A stretch of DNA of 64,000 nt, taken from the NCBI GenBank assembly GCA_049303905.1, contig JBAQNP010000020.1, forward strand, positions 78,369-142,368. The letters run 5' to 3'. Source of the stretch: UBA2206 sp049303905 (GTDB lineage: Bacteria; Patescibacteriota; Minisyncoccia; Moranbacterales; UBA2206). Below are positions 8,594 to 16,970 of the stretch, piece by piece (the stretch's first letter is position 1; the number at the start of each line of letters is the position of its first letter). The notes under the pieces are model-generated. The model had not been told where the DNA came from. It did not search any database and saw only the letters and a program-made list of their open reading frames with translations. Both the position numbers and the translations under genes were made by a program.

Positions 8594-8797
8594 CTATCTT
8601 TTAATTTCTAAGCGGACATCGGATAAAACGATGAAGGGGCTTAGGATGATTAGGATAGATAAAAAACAAAGCAAAAAAAATATAAAAAAGACAAACATAG
8701 CTATTGGTTCCAGTATGTTAATTAAAACCATTAAAACGAAACCAATAATTTGGATAAATAACCATAGATAAGAAAAAAACTTCTTTATTTTTTTCAT
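8594..8797 (-). CDS. small two-pass membrane protein
   Basis: A 67-residue protein. Hydrophobic segments at about residues 9-30 (SYLWLFIQIIGFVLMVLINI) and 33-58 make it almost entirely membrane-embedded, with basic ends. I chose the minus frame over the overlapping plus ORF because a strong ribosome binding site (AAGGAGGGGG) lies six bases before the ATG on this strand and the hydrophobic pattern is coherent. It converges on speD and shares its terminator. The family is unknown. Confidence 0.65.
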   Translation of the reverse strand: MKKIKKFFSYLWLFIQIIGFVLMVLINILEPIAMFVFFIFFLLCFLSILIILSPFIVLSDVRLEIKR

Positions 8798-8942
8798 AAA
8801 TCCCCCTCCTTTTTTAAAGAGCCGTTTTCATTATTTATGTGAAATAGTGAGTCTGATTGATAATAATGAAATAGTATATGACTTTTCTTGTTTTAGCAAA
8901 TAAAATACTTCAATAATATGGCTTTTTTATTTTTACAATCTA

Positions 8943-8951
8943 TGGTATAAT
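8943..8951 (+). promoter_or_regulatory. extended -10 promoter for ftsA
   Basis: TGGTATAAT is a perfect TGnTATAAT extended -10 element, 37 bases before the ftsA ATG. No good -35 is visible. Confidence 0.6.
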
Positions 8952-8987
8952 TTCAGTAGTTAATAAAAACAAAATTATTTTTTTTCA

Positions 8988-10256
8988 ATGTCTATTTTTT
9001 CAAAAATTGCAGGATTAGGAAAGTCTTCTTCGGAATTTATTGTATCTTTGGATATTGGCACGGAAGTGGTCAAAGTTTTGGTTTTCAAAATTGATCCAGA
9101 AACCGGAGCGGGAATAGTTCGAGGTGTTGGCAGGTCGCGTCAAGGTTTGAAAGACATGCATAGTGGAGCTGTCTCCGATATTTCTGGCGTGATTACCAAT
9201 TGTCGAGAAGCCATCGCAATGGCGCAAAATATGGCCGGCGCGAAAAAAGTTGAAAAAGCGATTATTGGTATTGCGGGGGAGCTGGTCAAGGGCACAACGA
9301 CTACGGTGCATTATGAAAGAATCAATCCAGAAATTCGAATCGATTTGCCAGAGCTAAAAAACATTATTCAAAAAGTTCAAAGAAAAGCTTTTGATAGAAT
9401 TAGAAGTCAGTTGTCTTGGGAAACAGGACACAGCGAAATAGAAATCGAACTAATAAACGCGGTGATTGTAGATGTTCGAATTGATGGCTACAAAGTTTCT
9501 AATCCAGTCGGATTTCAAGGGCGCGATGTGTCAATGTCAATTTTCAATGCTTATGCGCCAATGATGCATCTTGGGGCGCTCACCAAAATTGCAGAAGAAC
9601 TTGATCTTAATCTTTTGAATATCGCAGCCGAACCATATGCTGTGGCGCGTTCTATGGGCGTGGAAGATTCTCTGGATTTTAGCGCAATTTTCATTGATAT
9701 TGGCGGAGGAACAACCGATGTTGCAGTGGTACGAAATGGCGGACTAGAAGGCACGAAAATGTTTGGTTTGGGTGGACGAGCCTTCACTAAAAGATTGGCA
9801 CAAGAGCTCAATATTGGTTTTGAAGAAGCAGAAATGCTCAAGATTAAATATGCCGAAGGAAAATTAGGGAGGGATGTGAGTGTGAAAATTGAAAAAATTC
9901 TAGCTGATGATTGCGATGTGTGGCTTCGCGGAATCGAACTAACACTGTCGGAATTTTCTGAATCAGATATTTTGCCACATCGCTTTTTTCTGTGTGGCGG
10001 AGGATCGGGATTGCCGGGGATAAAAAAAGCTTTGATGAGTACGCATTGGAGAAAAAATTTACCATTTGCTAAATCAATTGAAGTTGGGTATCTGCAACCA
10101 AAGGATGTGGTAAACATTATTGATGAAACAGGACAGCTCAAAGATCCACAAGATATTACCCCGATGGGGCTAGCTAATTTAGCGCTAGATTTAGCCGGAG
10201 AAGAAAAAGTAATTGCCGGAATTCTCCGACGAACAGTGAAAATGATGCAGAAGTAA
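8988..10256 (+). CDS. ftsA: FtsA-like actin-fold cell division protein
   Basis: FtsA tethers FtsZ to the membrane during division. The 422-residue protein has the actin-type phosphate-1 motif in VSLDIGTEVVKV (about residues 19-30) and a 1C/SHS2-like insertion after GIAGELVKGTTTTVHYERI. The phosphate-2 motif is FIDIGGGTTDVAVV near residue 235 and the adenosine motif is LCGGGSGLPGI near 330. PilM shares this fold, but the length and insertion position favour FtsA. The C-terminal end (AGILRRTVKMMQK) could be the amphipathic membrane anchor. FtsZ is not in the window. Confidence 0.75.
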   Translation: MSIFSKIAGLGKSSSEFIVSLDIGTEVVKVLVFKIDPETGAGIVRGVGRSRQGLKDMHSGAVSDISGVITNCREAIAMAQNMAGAKKVEKAIIGIAGELVKGTTTTVHYERINPEIRIDLPELKNIIQKVQRKAFDRIRSQLSWETGHSEIEIELINAVIVDVRIDGYKVSNPVGFQGRDVSMSIFNAYAPMMHLGALTKIAEELDLNLLNIAAEPYAVARSMGVEDSLDFSAIFIDIGGGTTDVAVVRNGGLEGTKMFGLGGRAFTKRLAQELNIGFEEAEMLKIKYAEGKLGRDVSVKIEKILADDCDVWLRGIELTLSEFSESDILPHRFFLCGGGSGLPGIKKALMSTHWRKNLPFAKSIEVGYLQPKDVVNIIDETGQLKDPQDITPMGLANLALDLAGEEKVIAGILRRTVKMMQK

Positions 10257-10257
10257 A

Positions 10258-10398
10258 TCAGAACCACTGATTATCTCTGATTTGCACATGATTGCACGTG
10301 AAATAATATAAATAATTTAAAACTGCAGATTAGTTTTTATTTGATAAGATTTTGATTCAGTGAAATCAGAATAATCAAATGCTAATCAGTGGTTCTGA
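10258..10398. repeat. perfect 16-base inverted repeat spanning the intergenic gap
   Basis: TCAGAACCACTGATTA at 10258-10273 is exactly complementary to TAATCAGTGGTTCTGA at 10383-10398. The right arm ends five bases before the ATG of the next gene. A folded transcript would bring the ftsA stop next to that start, and shorter related matches lie inside the loop. A translational coupling or start-masking structure is plausible. Confidence 0.6.
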
Positions 10399-10403
10399 AC
10401 AGT

Positions 10404-12296
10404 ATGGCCCATCAGACATTTTATATCGATATTGACGAGGAAATAACTTCTATTGTAGAACGGCTTAAAAAAGCGCGGGCCAGTGAAATTATTATCGTCG
10501 CGCCCAAAAGAGCGTTACTTATTCAAAGTATCGTAAATTTGCGCATTCTCAAAAAAGAAGCGGATGAAAATGATATTCAATTGATGATGGTGACGCAAGA
10601 TAAGCTTGGAAAAATTCTCATAGAAAAAGCGGGAATTTTTGTTCAGCAAAAAATGGACAATATCTCTGATGAGGAAATTGATTTGGGTGAAAGGGAAATG
10701 GCCGGCACTCAGAATTATTCTAATGAAAATGAGATAGCTGAAATACGGGAAAGTCAAGGTCGACTAAATAATATTGGTTCAGAAAGTTATTTTGACGAAA
10801 AAGAAGGAGCCCAGCATTTGCAAGCTAATTTAGAAAAAAATAAAAAAATTAGAGTGACTAAGAAAAATGAAGCAGAGCAGGAAAAACTAGTTAATAGAGA
10901 ATTGGTCTCGGGCGTGGGAAATATCCTTGGGAAAAAAGAGAAAAAAGTGAATTTAGATATCGCTTCTCGATCAAATATCATTCCGCCCGAACCAAGAATT
11001 TCTAAAAATTATACAGAAAATGATGAGATCCAAGAGAAAAAAATAGATAATTTTTTCTTTCAAAAAAATAATTTTGAAAATAAGCCGAGAAAACCCCACG
11101 TCGAAGAATTTAGAAATTACGATTTATCCAAAAAGGATCACAAAGGATTTTTGATTTTTGGCTTGATTTCACTTTTGGCAGTCTTGGCTATAGTTGCCTA
11201 TCTATTTTTGCCGAAAGCTACTTTGAAGATTAGCGCCAAAACGAAAACTCAATCAGTGGACTCCAATATAACTGGCAGTACCAACGCCGTTTCTTCTGAT
11301 TTTGAAAAAGAAATTATCCCAGCCAAAATAGTATCAATTGAAAATTCTGTTTCTGAAAGTTTCAAATCTTCTGGCGATAAGGCAGTTTCTAATCAGAAAG
11401 CGCGAGGGAAGATAACAATTTATAATGAATACAGCACAAGTTCACAACCACTGGTGGCAACTACCAGATTTCTAAGTAGCAATGGAAAAATTTTCCGATT
11501 GGTAAATGGAGTGACGATTCCTGGAATGGAAACATCTGGTGGGGAAACAAAGCCTGGGACAGTGGAAGCGCAAGTGATTGCTGATGAAGCGGGAGAGAGT
11601 TTTAACATTGCTCCAGACAAGTTTACTATTCCTGGGTTTGAAGGTAGTGGAGCGGAAAAATATACGAAATTTTATGCTAAATCAGATACGACAATGTCAG
11701 GTGGAGGAAGCGGAAATCAAACAGCCAATTATATAACTGACAGTGATATAGCCGAAGCTAAAGCTAAATCGCTCACAAAACTGAATGAAGAAATTGAGAA
11801 AAAATTAAAAGAATCTGCGGGAGAAGATGTGGTCATCTTAGACGACGCGACGCAAAGCGATGAACCAATTTATAAATTGTCTAATTCAAGCGGGGACGTG
11901 GTGGACACATTTCAAATTACTATGCAAACTAAAGTTAAGGCGATTGTGGTTAGCAAGAAAGATCTAAATGAAATGGTGGCAAAAATGATTTCCAAAGCAG
12001 GTGATGGCAAGGCGAATATAGATGATAATTCTATAAAATTGGATTTTGGAAAATCCAGTGTTGATTTTGAGGCGGGAACAATTGATATAAAATTTCATGC
12101 CGTTGGCGAAATTATCCCAGATCTTAATTTAGAGGCCATGAAAAAAGAGATTTTAGGGAAAAACAACGAGGATTTAACGGCTTATCTAAGCACATTTTCT
12201 GATATCAAGGATGCGAATGTGGAATATCAGCCGTCATTTATGAATAGTCGTATTCCGCAAATAAAAAGTCGAGTGGAGATAATACTTGACAAATAA
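10404..12296 (+). CDS. baseplate-J-like domain membrane protein
   Basis: A 630-residue protein. The N-terminal 90 residues form an alpha/beta cytoplasmic domain (TFYIDIDEEITSIVERLKKA, IIIVAPKRALLIQSIVNLRIL), followed by a charged linker. One membrane helix lies near residues 250-270 (FLIFGLISLLAVLAIVAYLF). The outside part contains a region like the baseplate J/gp47 fold (KARGKITIYNEYS, TPGTVEAQVIADEAGE). Proteins of this architecture are widespread in CPR and have no known role. The ATG at 10404 was chosen over the GTG at 10389 because the inverted repeat covers the latter. Confidence 0.7.
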   Translation: MAHQTFYIDIDEEITSIVERLKKARASEIIIVAPKRALLIQSIVNLRILKKEADENDIQLMMVTQDKLGKILIEKAGIFVQQKMDNISDEEIDLGEREMAGTQNYSNENEIAEIRESQGRLNNIGSESYFDEKEGAQHLQANLEKNKKIRVTKKNEAEQEKLVNRELVSGVGNILGKKEKKVNLDIASRSNIIPPEPRISKNYTENDEIQEKKIDNFFFQKNNFENKPRKPHVEEFRNYDLSKKDHKGFLIFGLISLLAVLAIVAYLFLPKATLKISAKTKTQSVDSNITGSTNAVSSDFEKEIIPAKIVSIENSVSESFKSSGDKAVSNQKARGKITIYNEYSTSSQPLVATTRFLSSNGKIFRLVNGVTIPGMETSGGETKPGTVEAQVIADEAGESFNIAPDKFTIPGFEGSGAEKYTKFYAKSDTTMSGGGSGNQTANYITDSDIAEAKAKSLTKLNEEIEKKLKESAGEDVVILDDATQSDEPIYKLSNSSGDVVDTFQITMQTKVKAIVVSKKDLNEMVAKMISKAGDGKANIDDNSIKLDFGKSSVDFEAGTIDIKFHAVGEIIPDLNLEAMKKEILGKNNEDLTAYLSTFSDIKDANVEYQPSFMNSRIPQIKSRVEIILDK

Positions 12297-12314
12297 TTGA
12301 GGAAGCGATATTAT
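12286..12314 (+). promoter_or_regulatory. ribosomal protein operon promoter
   Basis: TTGACA at 12286-12291 and TATTAT at 12309-12314 with a 17-base spacer. The -35 overlaps the end of the preceding coding region, and the promoter leaves a leader of about 130 bases before infA. Confidence 0.8.
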
Positions 12315-12399
12315 AGTAGGGAAGTTAAAAATAAAGTTTCAATATATAGAGGGAATTTTTCAGTTTTCAGGAATTTGGATTGACAAAACAGTCCCAAGG

Positions 12400-12428
12400 C
12401 ACAAGTGAAATTCTTCACTGGTCTTGTG
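12400..12428 (+). promoter_or_regulatory. leader hairpin before infA
   Basis: CACAAG at 12400-12405 pairs with CTTGTG at 12423-12428, enclosing GTGAA/TTCAC with an ATTC-type loop. It lies in the untranslated leader of the operon. It may be an autoregulatory site for an operon protein such as S4, but it matches no leader class I know. Confidence 0.4.
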
Positions 12429-12454
12429 AGATTCCGTCTATTTTTTGTTTTATA

Positions 12455-12673
12455 ATGAATAATAAAGAATTAGTTAAATTAGAAGGAGAAGTTGTGGAAA
12501 ATTTGCCTAGCACAACATTCAAAGTGAAATTGGATAATGGGCATGAGATTTTGGCTCATATTTCTGGAAGAATGCGAGTAAACTATATTCGCCTTATTCC
12601 CGGAGACAGAGTCATTGTTGAAATGAGCCCGTACGACCTAACTAAGGGCAGAATTACGCAAAGATTAAAATAG
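12455..12673 (+). CDS. infA: translation initiation factor IF-1
   Basis: IF-1 binds the ribosomal A site during initiation. The 72 residues match the family length and form an S1-type OB fold (LEGEVVENLPSTTFKVKLDNGHEILAHISGRMR, PGDRVIVEMSPYDLTKGRI). The ATG at 12455 is chosen: the longer upstream frame has no family similarity and runs through the leader hairpin. It is the first gene of the infA-rpmJ-rpsM-rpsK-rpsD-rpoA-rplQ cluster. Confidence 0.95.
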   Translation: MNNKELVKLEGEVVENLPSTTFKVKLDNGHEILAHISGRMRVNYIRLIPGDRVIVEMSPYDLTKGRITQRLK

Positions 12674-12683
12674 TAAATTTATT

Positions 12684-12797
12684 ATGAAAGTAAGAGCATC
12701 AGTGAAAAAAATTTGTGATAAATGTAAAATTGTTAAACGAAACAAAAAGATTTTTGTTATTTGTTCTAATCCAAAGCATAAACAACGTCAAGGGTAG
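12684..12797 (+). CDS. rpmJ: 50S ribosomal protein L36
   Basis: A 37-residue protein starting MKVRASVKKICDKCK, with the zinc ligand set Cys-x2-Cys, then Cys and His (VICSNPKHKQRQG). This is the bacterial C+ form of L36. It lies ten bases after infA and before rpsM, the standard bacterial order. Confidence 0.97.
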   Translation: MKVRASVKKICDKCKIVKRNKKIFVICSNPKHKQRQG

Positions 12798-12799
12798 AT

Positions 12800-12890
12800 C
12801 TTTACTAATTACGAATTAAGTACGAATATACTAATAAGAAATTCGTACATTCGTATATTAGTAAGTGATTCGTAATTCGTAAGGAAAAAA
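12800..12890. repeat. palindromic ACGAAT/TACTAAT intergenic repeat
   Basis: The gap between rpmJ and rpsM is built from short direct and inverted modules ACGAAT, TACTAAT and their complements. Related modules fill the rpsM-rpsK gap (13308-13375) and the rpsD-rpoA gap (14512-14556), and a similar motif forms a tandem array at 48836. They resemble small palindromic intergenic repeats. Confidence 0.6.
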
Positions 12891-12920
12891 TCTAACTAAA
12901 ATACTTAAATTTAAATTAGT

Positions 12921-13307
12921 ATGCTCAGAATTTCAGGAGTTAATATTCCAGATGAAAAAAGAATAGTTATTTCCCTAACCTATATATACGGGATAGGCAA
13001 TGCTGTGGCGGCTAAAATTTTGAAAGAACTTAGTATTTCCCCAGATAAAAGAACCAAAGACTTGGACGAAGAAGAGCAAAATGCTATTCGAACTTATATT
13101 GAGAAAAAAATCAAATCTGAAGGAGAACTTAAGCATGAAGTGCGAAATAACATCAAAAGACTCAAGGAAATTGGTTGTTATCGCGGAACGCGTCATCAAA
13201 AAGGTTTGCCAACTCGTGGACAAAGAACCAAAACGAACAATCGAACTGTGCGAGGCAACGTGAGACGAACAATGGGATCTGGCCGAGTGAAGACTGAAAA
13301 GACTTAG
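12921..13307 (+). CDS. rpsM: 30S ribosomal protein S13
   Basis: S13 sits in the head of the small subunit and contacts the P-site tRNA. The 128 residues show the helix-two-turn-helix region (TYIYGIGNAVAAKILKELSI) and the basic C-terminal tail with GTRHQKGLPTRGQRTKTN. The length is normal. It is third in the operon, separated from rpmJ by the palindromic repeat. Confidence 0.97.
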   Translation: MLRISGVNIPDEKRIVISLTYIYGIGNAVAAKILKELSISPDKRTKDLDEEEQNAIRTYIEKKIKSEGELKHEVRNNIKRLKEIGCYRGTRHQKGLPTRGQRTKTNNRTVRGNVRRTMGSGRVKTEKT

Positions 13308-13397
13308 AATTACGAAAATACGAATCTGGCGAAAATACGAATTCGTACTTTCGTTTAATTCGTAAGTTCGTAAATGAAATAACTATATAAAACAATT

Positions 13398-13865
13398 ATG
13401 ACCGAAGAAGTAACTAAAAAAGAAGAAGCTAAAAATACAGAAGCAAAGCCTGAGGTTTTGGAAGTGGAAAAAAACGAAGAAGAGGTAGCTAAGAAAAAAA
13501 TCAAGAAAGCTAAAAGACAAATTTCTAAAGGCCGAGCAACTGTTAAGTGTTCATATAATAACACTATGGTAAGTATTGCTGATTTGACTGGTGGAGTCTT
13601 GGGCTGGGCAAGTTCAGGAATGCTTGGTTTTAAGGGGGCAAAGAAGGCTACGCCATATGCTGCTACGCAAGTAGTTGCTAATGTGAGTGAAAAAGTGAAA
13701 AAATATGGACTAACAGAGTTGGAAGTTTTTGTTAAGGGTGTGGGAAGTGGTAGAGAAGCTTCCATACGTGCTCTTGCTAATAATGGATTTGATTTAACAT
13801 TAATCAAGGATGTAACCCCGATTCCACACAACGGATGTCGGGCGAAAAAACCTAGACGAATATAA
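13398..13865 (+). CDS. rpsK: 30S ribosomal protein S11 with acidic/basic N-terminal extension
   Basis: S11 forms the platform of the small subunit. The conserved core starts at about residue 40 (KRQISKGRATVKCSYNNTMV) and continues through GFKGAKKATPYAATQ and PIPHNGCRAKKPRRI at the C-terminus. The first 38 residues are a low-complexity Glu/Lys extension not found in most bacterial S11 proteins. It lies six bases before rpsD. Confidence 0.96.
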   Translation: MTEEVTKKEEAKNTEAKPEVLEVEKNEEEVAKKKIKKAKRQISKGRATVKCSYNNTMVSIADLTGGVLGWASSGMLGFKGAKKATPYAATQVVANVSEKVKKYGLTELEVFVKGVGSGREASIRALANNGFDLTLIKDVTPIPHNGCRAKKPRRI

Positions 13866-13870
13866 AGTTT

Positions 13871-14503
13871 ATGGCACGAGATATACAAGCAAAATGTAGA
13901 AAATGTAGAAGGGCTGGAGAAAAGCTTTTTATTAAAGGTGACAGGTGTAATGGACCTAAATGCGCTATGGTAAAACGGGCTTATGCGCCGGGAGTTCATG
14001 GTAAGAAAATAAAGCGCGGACTTAGTGAATACGGAATGCAACTTGCAACAAAACAGAAGATAAAAAGAATGTACGGAGTCTTGGAAAAACAATTCAGAAA
14101 ACATTTTGAAGAAGTAAAGGGAAAAAAAGGGATCACTGGCGATTTATTATTGGCTCGTTTGGAAATGCGTCTAGACAATGTGGTATATCGAATGGGCTTG
14201 GCTAGTTCAAGATCTGGCGCTCGTCAATTAGTCAATCATGGTCTAATTAGTGTAGAAGGAAAAAAGGTGACTATTCCGTCATATGAAACTAAAATCGGAC
14301 AAACTATTGGACTAAATAAGGCTAAAACAGAGCGAAATTATTTCAAAAATATAGAGCAGGCTTTGAAAAATAAAAAAGATTTTCCAGCCTGGGTAAGTTT
14401 TGATGCTGATAAAAAAGAAGGAAAGGTTACAGGGCAACCACAAAGAATGGATATCGGAGTAAATGTTGACGCCCAAATTATAGTGGAATATTATTCTCGA
14501 TAA
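13871..14503 (+). CDS. rpsD: 30S ribosomal protein S4
   Basis: S4 is a primary 16S rRNA binder and often an autoregulator of this operon. The 210 residues include a zinc-type Cys cluster at the N-terminus (CRKCRRAGEKLFIKGDRCNGPKC) and the S4 domain (LLARLEMRLDNVVYRMGLASSRSGARQLVNHG). The length is normal for the zinc-containing form. Confidence 0.97.
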   Translation: MARDIQAKCRKCRRAGEKLFIKGDRCNGPKCAMVKRAYAPGVHGKKIKRGLSEYGMQLATKQKIKRMYGVLEKQFRKHFEEVKGKKGITGDLLLARLEMRLDNVVYRMGLASSRSGARQLVNHGLISVEGKKVTIPSYETKIGQTIGLNKAKTERNYFKNIEQALKNKKDFPAWVSFDADKKEGKVTGQPQRMDIGVNVDAQIIVEYYSR

Positions 14504-14560
14504 ATTTAAAATATTTACGAACTATGAAATTAAAAAATTCGTAATTCGTAAAGAAAAACT

Positions 14561-15526
14561 ATGCAAATATCACTTCCTCAAAAACCTAAATATGTTTCTT
14601 CGGACAAAAAAACTGCTACTTTCGAAATTGAAGGTTGCTATCCGGGATATGGAACAACATTAGGTAACGCTCTTCGTAGAGTGCTTTTATCTTCTCTCTC
14701 TGGGGCAGCTATCGTTTCAGTTAAGATAAAAAATGTTAAACATGAATTTTCCACTATTCCAAATGTAGCGGAAGATATTATTCAGATTATCTTGAATTTG
14801 AAGCAAGTGAGATTTAAACTTTATGGCGATGAAAATGTGAAAGTTAATTTGAAAGTTAAGGGTGAAAAGAAAATAACTGCTGATATGATAGAATGTCCTT
14901 CTAATGTAGAAGTGGTTAATGGCGATGCTTTTATTGCTTCTATCACTAGTCCAAAAGGTGAGGTTGAAATAGAGATGGAAATTTCCAGTGGAATTGGTTA
15001 TATCCCAGTAGAACAACAAGATCGCGAGAAAAAAGAAGTTGGTGTGATCGCAGTAGATGCAATTTATACTCCAATTCGAAGAGTTAATTATACCATTTCT
15101 AATATGCGCGTGGGAAAAAGAACTGATTTTGAAAAGATAAGTTTGGAAATTGCAACGGATGGAAGCATTGACCCACAAGAAGCTTTTTTGAAATCAGTAG
15201 AAATTCTTGTGGAACAATTCTCCGTGCTCAAAGATTTGGAAAAAGCCGGTAAGGAAAAGGAAATTATTGCTCCGGAAAAAAAGGAAGTTGAAATAGAAGT
15301 GAAAAAAGTCGAAAAAGATCCAAACATAATTGAAATTGCTGATTTGAAAAGTCTCTCAACTAGAACTCTAAATGTTTTAGAAAAAGCCAAAATCAAGAAT
15401 GTTGGTGATATTGTAAAGTTAAACGAGGATGAAATTACTAATCTGGATGGAATGGGAGCAAAAGGCATCAAAGAAATCAAGAAAGCCGTAGGTGATTTCG
15501 GTTTGAATCTAAAAAAAGCGGAATAG
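14561..15526 (+). CDS. rpoA: RNA polymerase alpha subunit
   Basis: The alpha subunit nucleates RNA polymerase assembly. The 321 residues contain the N-terminal dimerisation domain (FEIEGCYPGYGTTLGNALRRVLLSSLSGAAI), then a linker rich in Glu and Lys, and the C-terminal alpha-CTD (IADLKSLSTRTLNVLEKAKIKNVGDIV). The CTD ends with GMGAKGIKEIKKA. All domains are present. An ACGAAT-type repeat separates it from rpsD. Confidence 0.97.
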   Translation: MQISLPQKPKYVSSDKKTATFEIEGCYPGYGTTLGNALRRVLLSSLSGAAIVSVKIKNVKHEFSTIPNVAEDIIQIILNLKQVRFKLYGDENVKVNLKVKGEKKITADMIECPSNVEVVNGDAFIASITSPKGEVEIEMEISSGIGYIPVEQQDREKKEVGVIAVDAIYTPIRRVNYTISNMRVGKRTDFEKISLEIATDGSIDPQEAFLKSVEILVEQFSVLKDLEKAGKEKEIIAPEKKEVEIEVKKVEKDPNIIEIADLKSLSTRTLNVLEKAKIKNVGDIVKLNEDEITNLDGMGAKGIKEIKKAVGDFGLNLKKAE

Positions 15527-15559
15527 TTTTATAGTAAATAGTAATTAGTAGCTAAAACA

Positions 15560-15922
15560 ATGCAACACAAGAATAAAACAAAGGAATTTGGCAGAACAAC
15601 AAGTCAAAGAAAAGCAATGTACAAAACAATGCTAGGGAGTTTGATTATGCGAGAAAAAATTCAAACAACTGAGGCTAAGGCCAAAGAACTCAAAGCCAGA
15701 ATTGACAAGGTGATTAACAAAGCCAAAATTGGCAATGATGAAAAGAAAAAACTTGGCATCAGAAGAGATTTAGTCAAATATATTCCAGAAATTGCTATCA
15801 AAAAAATCACCGGAGAATTCTTGAAAAAATTTGAAAAGAAAAATTGTGGCTATACAAGAGTGATAAAATTAGCTCCAAGAAAAAGTGATGGAGCCAGAGT
15901 TGCAGTAATTGAATTTATATAA
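15560..15922 (+). CDS. rplQ: 50S ribosomal protein L17
   Basis: The 120 residues contain the L17 core (FGRTTSQRKAMYKTMLGSLI, EKIQTTEAKAKELKARIDKV) and the C-terminal GYTRVIKLAPRKSDGARVAVIEF. L17 lies near the peptide exit tunnel. It follows rpoA as in most bacteria and is two bases before rplM. Confidence 0.97.
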   Translation: MQHKNKTKEFGRTTSQRKAMYKTMLGSLIMREKIQTTEAKAKELKARIDKVINKAKIGNDEKKKLGIRRDLVKYIPEIAIKKITGEFLKKFEKKNCGYTRVIKLAPRKSDGARVAVIEFI

Positions 15923-15924
15923 TT

Positions 15925-16311
15925 ATGAAAACAATCAACAGAAAATATCATTTATTTGATGCAAAAAAAGAAAATCTTGGTAGAATGGCAACAAAAATTG
16001 CGACAATTCTTCGTGGTAAAAACAAAGTTGATTTCACTCCAAATATCGATGGTGGTGATTTCGTGGTGGTTATAAATTCTGATAATTTGCAAGTAACCGG
16101 CAATAAGCTAGATGGAAAGTTATACCATCATTATAGCGGATATCCTGGAGGAATTAGAAGCGTTAAACTCAAAGATCAAATTGAAAAAGATTCTCGAGAA
16201 GTTATAAAGACAGCCGTCTATGGGATGTTGTCAAAAAATAAATTGAGAGATTTGATGATAAAAAGACTTTTGATATATAAAGATGATAAGCACGAACACA
16301 AGATTTCGTAA
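15925..16311 (+). CDS. rplM: 50S ribosomal protein L13
   Basis: An early 23S assembly protein. The 128 residues include WHLFDAK-like YHLFDAKKENLGRMATKIA, LRGKNKVDFTPNIDGGDFVVV and the HHYSGYPGG motif near residue 70. The C-terminus is slightly short compared with typical 140-residue L13 proteins. It lies 19 bases before rpsI. Confidence 0.96.
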   Translation: MKTINRKYHLFDAKKENLGRMATKIATILRGKNKVDFTPNIDGGDFVVVINSDNLQVTGNKLDGKLYHHYSGYPGGIRSVKLKDQIEKDSREVIKTAVYGMLSKNKLRDLMIKRLLIYKDDKHEHKIS

Positions 16312-16330
16312 TTAGTAGAGAAAAAATATT

Positions 16331-16792
16331 ATGCCAACAAAGAAAATTGTAAAAAAAGAAGAGGAAAAAGCTCCCAAAAAGGAAGTTGCTAAAAAAGGAC
16401 CTTATTTTTATGCAGTCGGCAGAAGAAAAACTGCCATAGCTAGAGTTAAGATTTTTCCGTCTGACATTGCTCAAAATACACTTACGATAAATGAAAAGAA
16501 ATTTGAAGAATATTTTCCAGTGAGTCGTTGGCGAGATTTAGCAAAAGCCCCCCTAGCTTTGGCAGGAGAAGGTGCAAAATTTAGCGTAGAAGCGAAAGTT
16601 TATGGCGGTGGAATAAGCGCGCAAGCTGATGCAGTAAAACTTGGAATCGCCAGAGCGCTTGTGCTTTTCAATAAAGATCTAAAAAAAGCTTTGAAGGGAG
16701 AAAAATATCTAACCCGTGATCCGCGAGAAGTGGAACGCAAGAAATTCGGCCTCAAGAAAGCACGAAAATCCCCACAGTGGGCGAAACGATAG
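16331..16792 (+). CDS. rpsI: 30S ribosomal protein S9
   Basis: The C-terminal tail of S9 reaches the P-site tRNA. The 153 residues contain a Lys/Glu-rich N-terminal extension of about 23 residues, the YFYAVGRRKTAIARVKIFPS core, YGGGISAQADAVKLGIARAL, and the conserved basic end KKFGLKKARKSPQWAKR. It is the last gene of the operon and a terminator follows. Confidence 0.96.
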   Translation: MPTKKIVKKEEEKAPKKEVAKKGPYFYAVGRRKTAIARVKIFPSDIAQNTLTINEKKFEEYFPVSRWRDLAKAPLALAGEGAKFSVEAKVYGGGISAQADAVKLGIARALVLFNKDLKKALKGEKYLTRDPREVERKKFGLKKARKSPQWAKR

Positions 16793-16812
16793 GAAATTTT
16801 GTTTATATTTTC

Positions 16813-16845
16813 AAAACACTCGTCATTTGGCGGGTGTTTTTTTGT
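16813..16845 (+). terminator. terminator of the ribosomal operon
   Basis: AACACTCG at 16815-16822 pairs with CGGGTGTT at 16831-16838 (one G-U), followed by seven T. Confidence 0.85.
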
Positions 16846-16913
16846 TAATGACATATTTTTGGAGTAAAATAAAGAGGAGTTGATTATCGAAAAAAGTTAT
16901 GCACACTACAAAC

Positions 16914-16946
16914 TTTACAAAGGTTTAATTTAGTGATAATATATCA
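16914..16946 (+). promoter_or_regulatory. promoter with palindromic -10 operator
   Basis: TTTACA at 16914-16919, a 17-base spacer, and TAATAT at 16937-16942. The -10 lies inside the near-palindrome TGATAATATATCA (16934-16946). A very similar arrangement precedes the BRO-N gene at 27785-27797. Confidence 0.6.
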
Positions 16947-16970
16947 TCGTAAGGAAATAAAAATAGAAAC

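Noticed and set aside
8574..8771. 65-codon plus-strand frame opposite the small membrane protein
   Set aside because: It starts inside a terminator and lacks a ribosome binding site, while the minus frame has a strong one.
9551..10267. 238-codon minus-strand open frame across ftsA
   Set aside because: It is the reverse complement of a well-supported FtsA gene, and its composition is Ser/Pro/Ile-rich in the way of shadow frames.
12380..12454. 25-codon N-terminal extension of IF-1
   Set aside because: It would be translated through the leader hairpin and matches no IF-1; the downstream ATG gives the standard length.
13355..14104. 249-codon minus-strand open frame across rpsK and rpsD
   Set aside because: Both ribosomal protein genes are certain in this place, and the frame has no ribosome binding site.
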